Part shown: one piece after another, positions 24,145-34,697 of the stretch
Layout: the number at the start of each line of letters is the position of its first letter
Position numbering within the stretch: the first letter of the stretch is position 1
Assembly (NCBI GenBank): GCA_019137255.1
Contig: WPDH01000315.1
Location: forward strand, 62,001-126,000
Reading direction: 5' to 3'
DNA length: 64,000 bases
Source: Corinectria fuckeliana
Taxonomy: Eukaryota > Ascomycota > Sordariomycetes > Hypocreales > Nectriaceae
Made by a program: the position numbers and the translations under genes
Notes under the pieces: generated by a model
What the model was told of the DNA's origin: nothing
The model's database searches: none
Seen by the model: the letters and a program-made list of their open reading frames with translations, nothing else

Positions 24145-25441
24145 GGCTTACTCGAAGCTGACTCTCCTAATGGTGTACCAAATTTGTGCGAGACCTGATC
24201 TCTGATTCGAGGCTTTGCACTATGTTTATCAGCATATGATTTAGGAGACGCGAGAACGGAGGAAAATGGACGGCATCCAAATGAGTGGGAGGGTGAAGTG
24301 GGCATGGTCGAGGATGAGAAATGTGTGTCGCAATTTTGTTCTAGTCAATTTGCATCTCACCACCATTGTTGAGTAGGATGCCTCGCGACCCCGAGAGCTC
24401 CTTGGACAAGGTGCCTTATTTCAACCGAATCATCATATCATATGCAAGTTCCATGCAGCTGCAAACACTTCCTGGGCTAGGCACATTTCTCTTCGACCAA
24501 GTGCGAACCATTCTGCAATCAGGCTGCGAGGCAGATTGTTGTGATTCCTAACTTTGTAATTGTTGCCTAAGCCTTTTCATGCACGCGAGCGGCCGCAGCT
24601 TCGCGAGCCCAAAGTCATGCGAGTTCACATTGCTGCAAGACTTTATTGGCAGATAGACACTAATAGTCTGTATTGAACACGTCGGCTAGAAAGTGGCTGC
24701 AGTGAAAGTGCAGACACGATATTCCGCGGCTTACTTGGGCGGCAAAGATGCGGGTTTGAGGGTCTGCTTGAGGGGCCTGGTAGACTATCGATCATATCAG
24801 TAGTTCCAGCAAGCACGTATTGACCTATACAGCTTCTGGGCCTGCCTCGGGAATACCACTTATCACATATCCAAAGCCGAGCAATGTTACGTTGATAGGT
24901 AGAGATCTGATAGTGAAGCTTTCACTACACTTCTGCTGAGCGGGGGAAGGCTTTAAAGGGATGAAACCCAGTTGGGATATACAATGCCCTCTCTGAACGG
25001 CCAAAGTGAGGCTGACGGGGGCTGACCACCCTCTCATGCAAGTGAATCCCAGATTTGGACCCGCCGGCACTGCCCCCTTGAGTGGTTGAGTGAAAGCTGA
25101 CGGAGGAGGGAAATCCGCACGGTGCTGACCACCCTCTCATGCAAGTGCTCCAACAGACAACTAAATTGGGCAGTAAGGCAGAATGGAGTTTGGATAAGCT
25201 GATTCAGCTTAGGCCTAAGAGGGGAGCGAGAGCGCCTTTGAGAGTTTATAGCCGAATGTTTCCTTTCTCTAATGTTAGCAAAGCATCCGAAAGTCAGCAT
25301 CCACCTAACTCTTCTTATTTTCGTAGGTTAAAATCCATACCGCGAGAGCAGCCTGTTGCTGAATCCTTAGCTAATGCTTGATGCAGGCTCTACTAGCAAA
25401 TAAGCCTACCAATCGGCTCTAACCCCACCAAGTCTTCCGAC
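24145..25441. other. Intergenic region with 24-bp direct repeats upstream of the NLR-type pair
   Basis: No supported gene. It may contain a short upstream exon of the disordered-protein gene (minus strand, 24145-24305). Two exact copies of a 24-bp sequence lie at 25021-25044 and 25124-25147. The last 100 bp before 25442 is the likely promoter and leader of the SesA gene. Confidence 0.5.
25021..25147 (+). repeat. 24-bp direct repeat, two copies 103 bp apart
   Basis: The unit begins GCTGACCACCCTCTCATG and ends CAAGTG, with identical copies at 25021-25044 and 25124-25147. Related GTGA(G/A)(G)GCTGACGG sequence precedes each copy, suggesting a partly diverged tandem duplication of about 100 bp. 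It lies about 300 bp upstream of the SesA start codon. Confidence 0.75.
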
Positions 25442-26116
25442 ATGGATCCTCTCGCCATTATCTCGGGCACCGTCACCATTGTCGAGTCCGTATTGTCAAC
25501 TTACAACGCCATTCGGCACCTCCAAGGCTTGCCAAAAGCCTTTGAGGAAGTAGGTCAGAAACTGCCTCTCGCTAAGGAGACTCTCGAACTCGCCCGTCGG
25601 CAACTCAAGGAGGCCAACCCAGACGAGGCGGAGAAAAGAGCAATCGAGCCTGTCATCAGAGGCTGCCAAGAGAAGGTTGAGGCATTGAACGACATCTTCA
25701 AGAAAATCGAGAATAGCAAGGACCAGAAATGTCATGCTCAACATTGGTCTGCTCTCGCCAGCTTCTACCACAGGGTGGTGGTCCCTATGGGCAAAGCATA
25801 TAGGGTGGAGGACTTGATGGGAGACATCATGAACAAATTGAAGGCGTTGGCAGTCCACCAAATGTTCAAGGCAGCAACCCAGGGGCAGATCAAGAAGTTG
25901 GAGAAGGCCATCAAGGAGCTCTCAGAGGTAGAGCCGTCATTGCCAGACTCCGAGTTCGAGACGAGTGGCGGAAACGTCAACCAGAATATTTCTGACCACG
26001 GGAGGGGTTTTGTTTCCCAGGGAGGATACGTGGATAACACGATGGGAAACAAATTCAATGCCGCCAAGGACATGAACTTCGGTACGGATTTCATGAAACT
26101 ATTGAGCAAGGATTGA
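25442..26116 (+). CDS. SesA-type NLR N-terminal-domain protein with Gly/Asn-rich tail
   Basis: 224 residues, no intron needed. Residues 1-150 match the pattern of the SesA domain found at the N-terminus of fungal NACHT/STAND proteins: MDPLAIISGTVTIVESVLST, then YNAIRHLQGLPKAFEEVGQK, helical charged segments, and a second helical block (VEDLMGDIMNKLKALAVHQM) ending in SEVEPSLPDSEFE. Residues about 175-215 form a Gly/Asn/Gln-rich element (GGNVNQNISDHGRG, VDNTMGNKFNAAKDMNFG) like the short amyloid-type signalling motifs that follow such domains. By analogy with Podospora and Nectria systems it may be a death-effector partner or the detached signalling end of the NACHT-ankyrin protein encoded 120 bp downstream on the same strand. 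I found no phase-compatible intron that would fuse the two genes, but a fusion cannot be excluded. Confidence 0.82.
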   Translation: MDPLAIISGTVTIVESVLSTYNAIRHLQGLPKAFEEVGQKLPLAKETLELARRQLKEANPDEAEKRAIEPVIRGCQEKVEALNDIFKKIENSKDQKCHAQHWSALASFYHRVVVPMGKAYRVEDLMGDIMNKLKALAVHQMFKAATQGQIKKLEKAIKELSEVEPSLPDSEFETSGGNVNQNISDHGRGFVSQGGYVDNTMGNKFNAAKDMNFGTDFMKLLSKD

Positions 26117-26203
26117 GGGATGTTTTATCAAGGGAGAGCTGACTCTTCGTCTGAACCAGCATATCACGTCTACCAATCCATCTCGAATTGTTAGTTTGTT
26201 CCC

Positions 26204-29200
26204 ATGAAATCTTTGTTTCTGTGTAGTCATTTACAAATGAAAGGCAGTGACCCAGAGACCATCATTCTACACTGGCTGGAGGCCATCTCTACACCACTTC
26301 ACTTTGAAAAAATTCAACACGAAATGTTTCAGATTTCCAGAATGGCACCCGGTGCTGGCACGTGGCTTGTTGACTCGCCAGAGTTCATAGAGTGGAAAGA
26401 CGGAAAATTACAAAAGCTATGGTATTACGGCATTGGTAAGAACAGATCAGCGATCTTTTTGTGTCCTGCCAAGGCTAATATGTCCTGAGCTGGTGTCGGC
26501 AAAACGGTTCTCGCGTATGATTACAGCTACTGGGTCCCTCTGATCTCGCGGTTGCTAATACTTAGTCACAGGTCTATTCTCATTAACCATCTCCACACTC
26601 GCTACTTCGCCAATAGAGACATAGCCTGCGTCTACGTCTACTTTGATTACAGGAAACACCGAGCACAACACCTCACAGACATTTTCTCCAGCTTGCTGGT
26701 ACAACTCCTGCGAGGCCGCCGAAACTATGTCGCTAACGAGATTCAAGAGGCATATGAAACTTGGGGAGTTACACACCTGGACCTAGGTCTGGAAGAGTAC
26801 CTCAAGATGCTGAAGTCACAAGCAAGGCGATTCCAAAAGATTTACATGGTCGTTGACGCGTTGGATGAGTGCTGTGGCGATACCAAGACAAACACTTTGC
26901 ACAGATTTCTCGGAGCTTGTCAAGAACTCCCAGAGAATGTTTACATGCTCTTCACATCCAGGCCGGGTTTGAACTCTCAATTGGTCAAACCAGACTGTGA
27001 GCTTGAGATCACTGCTAGTGCGGTTGATGTCAACGCTTATCTCAACAAGTCCATCGAAAGTCGTCCAAATTTGCGGGCCATAATCGAAACGGGTCTCAAG
27101 ACTGACAGTTCTTTCCGAGACAGGACCTTGGAAACCATAGTCACAGGATCTCAAGGATTGCAAGTTGCATCTCAACCACGCATCTGTGCTGAACTCGCGC
27201 TAATATTGATACACAGGTTTCTACTCGCACATCTTCATATGGAATTCCTAGCTTCTACACTCACTCTTGGGGCCTTTGAACACGGCCTAACCCAGTTGTC
27301 AAGAACGCCAACCGAAGTCTACGACGCGGCGCTAGAACGGATTACTAGGCAGAATGAGGACCGGCGCCATTTAGCCATCAGAGTGCTCACCTGGATCGTC
27401 TTTGCTGAAAGAGCACTCACAGTTACTGAGCTGACCCATGCACTCGCTATCCAGGACGCTGTCCCCCAGATAGAAACTGCCAAGCGAGTCCTGCCCAAAG
27501 CGTCCGCAACTAGCGAGACTGAGTGGGCTTTGACATCAGCCTGTGCCGGAATTGTTGTTGGAGTCGTTGAGAATGATACCGGTTTTCTCCGTCTGGCACA
27601 TGACTCTGCAGAGGAGTACCTCAGAAACAGCCAGTCTACCCTGTTCCAGGACGCTCAGTCAACGCTGGCTGAGACTTGCCTGCATTGCCTGGCCAATGTG
27701 CCGACCAAACAGTCTAGTCGGGATTCACCTTCGCAGGGTACGTCGGATAGCTTTGGCCAAGACTATCCGTTGTTCAGCTATGCGGCTAGTCATTGGGGCA
27801 AGCATCTATCACGGAAAGTGAAGGGATCCGTCTACAAGCTCGCTTGGGAGTTTCTTGTGGACGGGCGACAGTTGAATCGATCCGTACGAGCCATGGGTGA
27901 TTCCAAAATCCGTCAAGAAAGAGATGTTTCAGGCTTGCATGTTGCTGCGTATTTTGGCTTAGTCCAATTAGTGAAAAAGGCGATGAGCCTCAAGAAACGT
28001 TTCGATATCAATGCTCGGACTAAGCGATACGAGACACCTTTGCACTGGGCAGCAGCGCATCGCCAGCGGGAGTTCTTGGAGTTCTTAGTCGTTCAAGACG
28101 CGGACTTGAATGCCACGAACGTCGACAATAGGACACCCTTACACATCGCAATGATGAACGAAGACATTGATTCGATCTCGGCACTACTTTCGACTAAACA
28201 AGCCAATCTCGAACTCCCAGACTCCCAAGGCTATACACCTCTCACAAGGGCGGCTTTTCAGGGGCAGCTAATTATGGTGGACAGGCTGCTAAAGGCTGGA
28301 GCAGAAGTGGACGCCCAGGACAAGGATGGTTGGACGGCACTGCGCTGGGCAGCGCAGAAGGGCTACAATATCATAGCCAAGCTGCTGATCGATCATGGGG
28401 CATCAGTTGAGCCCCCTAGCAGTGACAACTGGGCATTGATAAGATGGGCTGCAACATACGGCCGAGGCGATATCATCACACTCCTCCTGGCTGAGATGCG
28501 AGTCGACATAAATGCGACCGACGTAGACGGTTTGACGGCCCTACGGTGGGCGGTCAGCCATGATCAAGCCATGACAGCATGGTTGTTGATCCAAGCTCGC
28601 GCAGACATCAACAAGCGAGACAAGAAATGGGTGACGCCTCTCCATGCTGTGGCAGAGAGATGCCATCAATCGAGCAGTAGCAACCATATTTTATGGCTTC
28701 TCTTGGAGAATCAGGCCAACGTCAACGCACAGACCAAGAATCACGGTCTGACACCGCTGCACATGGCCGCGTCTGGAGGAAACGAGTCTGCTGTGTGGTT
28801 GTTGTTAGGAAAAGGAGCGGATCCAAGTAAGCCAGATGCCAACTCCCGCACGGCACTTCACTGTGCCATTGGATCAGAGCATATGAGGGTGGCCCAGCTA
28901 TTAGTCTGGAGGGCAAGTGGTCTCATCAATATTCTGGACCACGAGATGCGGACAGTATTGCATTATGCGGCATCCCAGGGCAATCGTGCCACCACTGAGA
29001 TGCTCTTGAATAGCGGAGCAGACATCGATGCCCAAGATTGGTGCGGACAGACGCCCTTGTACCTTGCAGTATCTCAGTCCCACGACGATGTTGCCATTTA
29101 TTTGATCAGGAGGGGAGCCAATTTGGATGTGCCATACAAGAAAAAGCGGTCGGTGGTATACTTGGATGAGCTAGCAACTTCCATGGGAAGCACGGTCGTT

Positions 29201-29251
29201 ACGGAAGCAATTTACCAAGCCAGGGCGCAGAGAAGACCCGGGACACATTGA
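26204..29251 (+). CDS. NACHT-ankyrin STAND (NLR-like) protein
   Basis: Reconstructed exons: 26204-26435, 26490-26514, 26572-27159 and 27217-29251, total 959 residues. The 25-nt second exon completes Walker A as GIAGVGKT (residues 76-83) and leads into VLASILINHL. Walker B is IYMVVDALDEC (176-186) and a sensor-like LFTSRPG follows. The third intron is 57 nt with a GC donor (GCAAGT); removing it restores the conserved GLFLLAHLHMEFLAS segment. A linker and winged-helix-like region precede about 12 ankyrin repeats (residues about 519-930, e.g. TPLHWAAAHRQREFLEFLV). STAND proteins of this type are intracellular receptors that oligomerise on ligand binding; in fungi several control heterokaryon incompatibility and defence. 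The start may instead be the ATG at 26237. Its own N-terminal effector domain is absent and may be supplied by the SesA protein just upstream. Confidence 0.85.
27160..27216 (+). other. GC-AG intron, frame-neutral, in the NACHT-ankyrin gene
   Basis: 57 nt from GCAAGT to ACACAG with a TAAT-type branch region near 27200. It has no in-frame stop, so the unspliced message also stays open and would insert 19 residues in the NACHT region. The spliced product agrees much better with the family pattern. Confidence 0.6.
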
Positions 29252-30788
29252 ATTCGCACTTAGAGGATAGGTAGAAATGTTAGGTTATGTTAGCCTGTGT
29301 CTTATTATCCGGCGATTCCCATACAGGCTGGTCATCACTTCAATTCCATCAATTTCGCCTTCGCGTGGCGTCAGGAGAGCTGAAACCAAACTGATCTACT
29401 AAGAAGCATGGCTTAATGTTAGGAGACATGCAAGGGAAGTGCATATTACTTAGAACACTTCCCGCTTCATCTTAGGCTCGTATCGCATTCGGTTCGGTCA
29501 ATGAGCTGGCAGGGCTGAGTGATGCCTCAGCTAATTGAATGATCTTCTGACTTGAAGTCTCGAACCAAGAGCTTAAAGTGAAAGCAGGCTGTGGATTTTG
29601 GTCTTTCGGTGGATTATAGTGGTACATGATTGTCCCGTATTAATCGGAGGGATGCATTGCTGGGCATCTGCTTATGCGTTTAACTCTAGAAAGCAGCTGC
29701 ACCACAACTATATCAATGAGAATTATTATTATTGGACTTGTAGTTGAAAGCTAGAAAAGCTCGCGGTGGTTAGTATAATAACTCTTCACTGGGAACCCTG
29801 GCGCATATCTGCTAGGCGTGTTCCCAAACTGTTTCAGTCAATCTCCTCTAACCCACCAAGACCTTTTTATTCTCCAGTCCCCCACAGGGGTCTGCGATCC
29901 CAAAGGCAGGCCCCTCCAGGCACCTCAGCCCAGCTCAGCCCGAGCTCCAGGATCCTCAGCAACAGCTCAGCCTAGAGCAGCAGGAGCTCAGCTCTAGAAA
30001 CGGGAAAAGGGTTTAGTGTGCTTGAGTTTCGTCTCCGAGTATAATAGTATCTTGACAAATAAACCCGCTGTCATAATATCAGGCACTTGGATACGGGATC
30101 AGGCACCTGGGCCATGAATGTTGAGGTGATTGGTAAGGATGTCAGCTTGGTTCGGCCTGAGTAGGTGCTGCTGGTTGCTCCTTCATCGTAAGTAATATGT
30201 AACTAGAATGGGTTAGTGCTTCGGAGACTGACTTTGTCCATATCCGCGTATTTTTGAAACCAGAGGTTCACAGGGATTTAGTAAGAATGTCTCTCTTTGA
30301 TGTTTGGATTCTGCAAACGTGCATCCTTGAACCCGGACGTCGTTGCTACTGCGACCGAGCTCGTGAATACAGACACACCTCAACAAGAGTTTGTCAATCT
30401 TTGTAGAATCTCCGCGACGAGTTCACACAATCACAGGCCACGAGACGGTCTCCCAGCAGACTTGGCGGGTAGAACGCCTACAGTCAGTTGGACTTCAAGC
30501 GACTGCTGCTCTCTTGACCAGAATATCATCGTGTAGATATTCGTGCTTGAACCTTAGCCTAGGATTGGTCGTGGGCCAAGGCGTGCCGAAGACCACGTGC
30601 GCTACAACCCTGCTGTAATACGACCGAAAGTTACTAGTAGTTAACGATCAAAATAGCACATGATCAAGATATCAAACGGATGTAACCACTTTTACGCTCT
30701 TTGTTTCTTCTCTCTTTCTTTATAGCTTCGTTTGCATCGGTTCAAGCTCGCGTTTCTATCCTCTGTTGGTGTCAATACATTAACAGGT
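29252..30788. other. Intergenic region without a recognisable gene
   Basis: 1.5 kb with no coding signal. A CTCAGC/AGCTC-rich low-complexity patch lies at about 29915-29995, and a short GGATCAGGCACCTGG-type repeat pair at about 30078-30110. Pyrimidine-rich sequence and TTAACAG before 30789 could be the leader, or the end of a 5' UTR intron, of the next gene. Confidence 0.45.
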
Positions 30789-32145
30789 ATGAAAGTCGCC
30801 AGCTATCTTTGCGGCCCAAACCCTAAGGACTTCGCAGAATATGAACCACTTCCTTCAATGAGTCCCGTTAGCTCGCGGGAAGCGGACATCCTCCTACCAG
30901 AGCAGAAAGTGCAAGGCCTTACAATTCGCAAAGTGATGGTTAACCTATGGCGAACAACTGTCTTTAGTACGGTTTTGGTCATGTAAGTTCGGTGCAAAAG
31001 ACCTGAATATTGCGTGTAGTACGTCTATAATGCTGATCCTCTTTAGTGCAACCTTTATCGTTCTCTATACTTGCCAGTCTTCAGGCTTAACGTTCAACGA
31101 TCCGTTTGAGGGAAATGGAAATTCGACGGATAGCGCGAACAGATGGGCTGGAAAGTTATCAGCCCATGTCTCTCCCTCCATGTGTCATTCCCACAACGAT
31201 TATCTGCGACCTCATCCGTTGTTCACAGCGCTTTCAGTGGGCTGCTTGAGTGTGGAGGCAGACGTCTGGCTCAGCAAAGACGGGAAAGACCTTTTGGTCG
31301 CTCACCATTGGTGGTCTCTTTCCTCGAGAAGAACACTCAACTATCTTTACATAGACCCTCTTTTGCAGATTTTGGACGCCATGAATTCGCCATCTTCACA
31401 AACCGACCCAGTCTTCAGCGGCCAAGCTGCCGGTGTCTTCGCAGCTCACCCGAATACAACACTAATACTGTTTATTGATGTCAAGGACGACCCAGTGACC
31501 ACTTGGCCCGTGGTTCTGGAGCAGCTGAAACCACTCCGCGACAAAGGGTATTTGTCTCGACATGAGAAAGATTTCCTAGGGACCAACAACCGGTCTTTTT
31601 GGCCTGGCCCTCTGACTATCGTGGGAACAGGAAACATCATCAACCGCCGGGACGTTAATATCGGCACAGACTCCGAACGATGGCACCAGTATCACGACGT
31701 TTTTCTCGATGCATCTTTAGACCTGTTAAACAACACTGGATTTTGTGAGCGAAGCGACCCGTTCTGTCAGGAAGTCCAAGAAAATGAGTTCTACACCGCC
31801 TCAGTGTCTTTCTGGAGCGTCATCGGGACCGTTCTCGTGGGGTTTAGCCAGTCACAGCTGAAGATCATTCGGCATCAGCTTCAAGCCGCTAAGGAGCGAA
31901 ATCTAAAGTCAAGATACTGGGAGCTGCCCAGCTGGCCGATATCTTACCGAAACTATGTGTGGCGTGTACTTGCGCGTGAAGGCATTGATTTGTTAAATGC
32001 CGACGATGTGGCAAGTGCAGCGACTGAACACTGGCATCTAGATTATATGAGAGACTTTGCCCTGATATGCGGAACAGCATCCTTTCTACTGAGCTTTTAT
32101 CTCACTTTGGTTTGGCTTGCGAGGAGGATAAAGTCTAGAGAATAG
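30789..32145 (+). CDS. Aim6-like PLC/GDPD-fold phosphodiesterase family protein
   Basis: Exons 30789-30982 and 31047-32145 (64-nt intron, GTAAGT donor) give 430 residues. A single N-terminal membrane segment is created across the splice (TVFSTVLVIATFIVLYT). The lumenal or extracellular part starts with SHNDYLRPHPLFTALSVGC and VEADVWL, then DLLVAH and LILFIDVKDD. This is the pattern of the 'altered inheritance of mitochondria protein 6' (Aim6) family, which has the PI-PLC-like phosphodiesterase TIM-barrel fold with His and acidic metal-site residues. A second hydrophobic stretch near the C-terminus (ALICGTASFLLSFYLTLVWL) may be another membrane helix, followed by a basic tail. Biochemical function in fungi is not established. 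The first 19 codons before the ATG are open but lack an ATG start. Confidence 0.82.
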
Positions 32146-32670
32146 TAGATGGAATATTAACCTCACCCAAGTCGCTCACTGTACGGCTTTAATCTGTAAT
32201 ACGGCTATATTATTGCGGCTTCATTACCGAGAACCTTCACAATGGCGCAGCAATTTCGTCATTCGTGTGAAGGGAAAGACGCCACATAGACCAATCGCGA
32301 AGCCTGTCATAGCATTTGCAACCCTCAGTGGGCTGTGGGAAATTTGGTGAATGTTCTATCGTGGGGAGTCCTTTGTAGTTATATCTCAGCTCAACAGTGT
32401 CGTTCATACTGACACAACATATGGACAAAGCGATGGCAGTCCTATGATCAAGACAGAATAGCAAATTCAAATTCTGTATAGCTTAACGGTTGGCTATATA
32501 GAGGTATAACTATAATATTCCTCCCACCCTGTCTTTACCCTTTCTTCAACATGGTCTTCCAATCTGAGGGTCTGGTGTAGGCCTATTAAACGAAGAGAAT
32601 ATCATTCCACTGGTTAGATTCAGTCCAGGCTTTTGCTAGAATGATGTAGATGAGATAAGTGTCGAAGCCC
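32146..32670. other. Intergenic region between two converging genes
   Basis: 525 bp between the 3' ends of the Aim6-like gene (plus) and the MFS gene (minus). It presumably carries both 3' UTRs. No gene or repeat seen. Confidence 0.5.
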
Positions 32671-34697
32671 TCATGCGCGGCTGGGATCAGCTGTGGCAGT
32701 ATCGACATTGATGATGTTGGCATGATCGTCAACCTCATAAACCTTCCGGAGTTTGGACGCTTTAACGGGGGTTTTTGAGGCGAATATTTGGTCCAATTCC
32801 TCGAGCTGCGAGAGACGTACGATTAGATTGGAACAAGTTCAGAATAGGGCAAGTGACGTACGGTTCGGTTCTTAGTCTCGGGAACGAGAAAGTATAGAAC
32901 GCCCGACTGAATAAAGCACCATACACAAAAGACAATGTACGTCTTCCAAGCGATTCTTTCGAGCGAAACCGGAATACCGAACTGCATCACAAGCATGGCT
33001 GTTTGGGGGGAGAGGTCAGCACTGCAACAACTCTCCATAGGTTGGGGGCCAGCTAAGAATAGTCGAGGGAAGGGAACCATACCTGCTGAAGTAAAGAGGG
33101 AGCTGAATGCCATCCCCTTGGCTCGGATTTCGTAACTGAGGACTTCGACAGGGTAGAGAGCCTGCAGGGGTGTCCAGCCGACGGAGTAGCAAATCTGGAA
33201 AATGTAGACAAAAGCCAGGACGGCCCTACTGACGTCCGGGGAGACGGCATCGCGCTGTTCCTGAGAATCGATGTCTGTGATGTTTCCGATGGAAGCAGGA
33301 ACAGTGACACCGATCCAGCAGAGACCGCATACAATGTTCACGATGATGAGCATGGGACGACGGCCGACGGTATCGGTGATGCTGGCACCAAGTGTGGCGA
33401 AGACGATCTGAACGGCGTTCATGCCGATGGCGACATTGGTCTGCCTCTTGGATCCGTGGATTCCAGCCGTATCAAGAAAGGCGCTGAGATAGTACGAGAC
33501 AATGTCTGTCAATCAATGCAAGTCAGCTATCGGTGCTTGTTCTTCGAGGTGGTGGACGGCACGGAAAGGAGAAACGTACTGTTCCCAGCCCACTGGCCGA
33601 AGAGAGACACAAGACAGTTGCAAGTGAGGCGGTAGAAGGAGGCACGGGTTTTGAAGAGCGCGCGGTAGTCCCAGAACTTCTTGTCGGTGCCGTCCATCTC
33701 GAGGTGCTGCTCGTACTCGGTAATCTGGAGCTTGACCCACTCGCTCTCGGGATTGCCGTGGCCGTGAAGCCTCACCAAGGTCTGGGTAGCCAACTCCTTC
33801 CTGCCGCGGGTGTACAGCCAGCGGGGCGACTCGGGGAGCCACATGGCGCCAAAGGCAATTATGGTAGGGAACATCAACTGGACGCCGACGGGGATCATCC
33901 ACGACGTGTTTCCGGAGTAGTTGAGGCCGCCTCGCGCAGCTCCACTGGCGACGATGGCTCCGACAGGCCACATGACGTTGTACAGACCGGTGATGACACC
34001 GCGGTGCGCAGGGTGCGAGACTTCGACGACGTAGACGGGCCCGGCGGCCGCGACGATGCTGACGCCGAAGCCGAGGAAGAAGCGGCCGGCCATGAACTGG
34101 TCGACGCTGGCGTTGGTGATGGTGGTGATCTGGATGATGACGCCGATGATGATGATGGAGGCGCCAATGGTCATGCCGGCTCTGCGGCCCCATGTGTCGA
34201 TGAAGGGGCCGACAAACGGGATGGCGACGACGGAGCCGATCTGGTACATGGAGGTGACGATGCCTAAACGGAAAGCAACGAAGCATTTGTCAATTTCTGC
34301 GACCGAGAGCTTTCAGGGGAACCCCGGGCTTGGGTGGATAACGTACCAGCTCCAATTCCGGCATTGTCCACGGCGAAAAAGTCCTTGAAGCTTTCGTTAG
34401 AGAGAAGCGTCCCGAAGAGAGAGCCGTCGTAGCCGTTGGCAGTTGAGCAGCAGAAGGCGACGAGACTGGCAATGACGAGAATTGGAGCGGCCAGCTTGGG
34501 CGGCGGCTCCTTGAGCATGGCCTGCTGGAAGGCCTCATCTCCGATAGCGACCTTGGTGGCAGCCACCTCGGGAGCAAAGTCAGACTGTATCGTCCGAGTT
34601 AGCAGCATACTCGTGCGGTGTAGTGCAGTGCTCTCTTGGTAGTCATCTGTAATCAACGTACGTCGTGCTTCTCATCGTGGATGGAGGAGGACCCCAT
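32671..34697 (-). CDS. MFS sugar transporter (hexose/lactose-permease type)
   Basis: Six exons on the minus strand: 34662-34697, 34347-34584, 33580-34263, 33083-33505, 32862-32998 and 32671-32805; phases agree and total 550 residues. Sugar-porter signatures are present: DTWGRRAGMTIGAS after the second helix, GRFFLGFGVSIVAAAGPVYV, PAHRG, LPESPRWLYTRGR, FGQWAGNNIVSYYLS (created by splicing), ITDTVGRRP, and the C-terminal PETKNRTLEELDQIF that spans the last intron. Twelve hydrophobic segments are expected in the plasma membrane. The family imports hexoses, disaccharides or related sugars with protons; the closest flavour is the LAC12/CltB-like branch, but substrate is inferred. A GH35 beta-galactosidase lies about 6 kb away on the same strand, separated by unrelated genes, so a functional link is only possible. 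Confidence 0.93.

Noticed and set aside
26080..26240. Intron that would fuse the SesA gene to the NACHT gene
   Set aside because: The donor at GGTACGG and the acceptor at TGTAG are in incompatible phases; no other pair keeps the frame.
33533..34267. 244-codon plus-strand open frame
   Set aside because: Antisense shadow of exon 3 of the MFS transporter; rich in Asp/Gly/Val from reversed membrane-helix codons.
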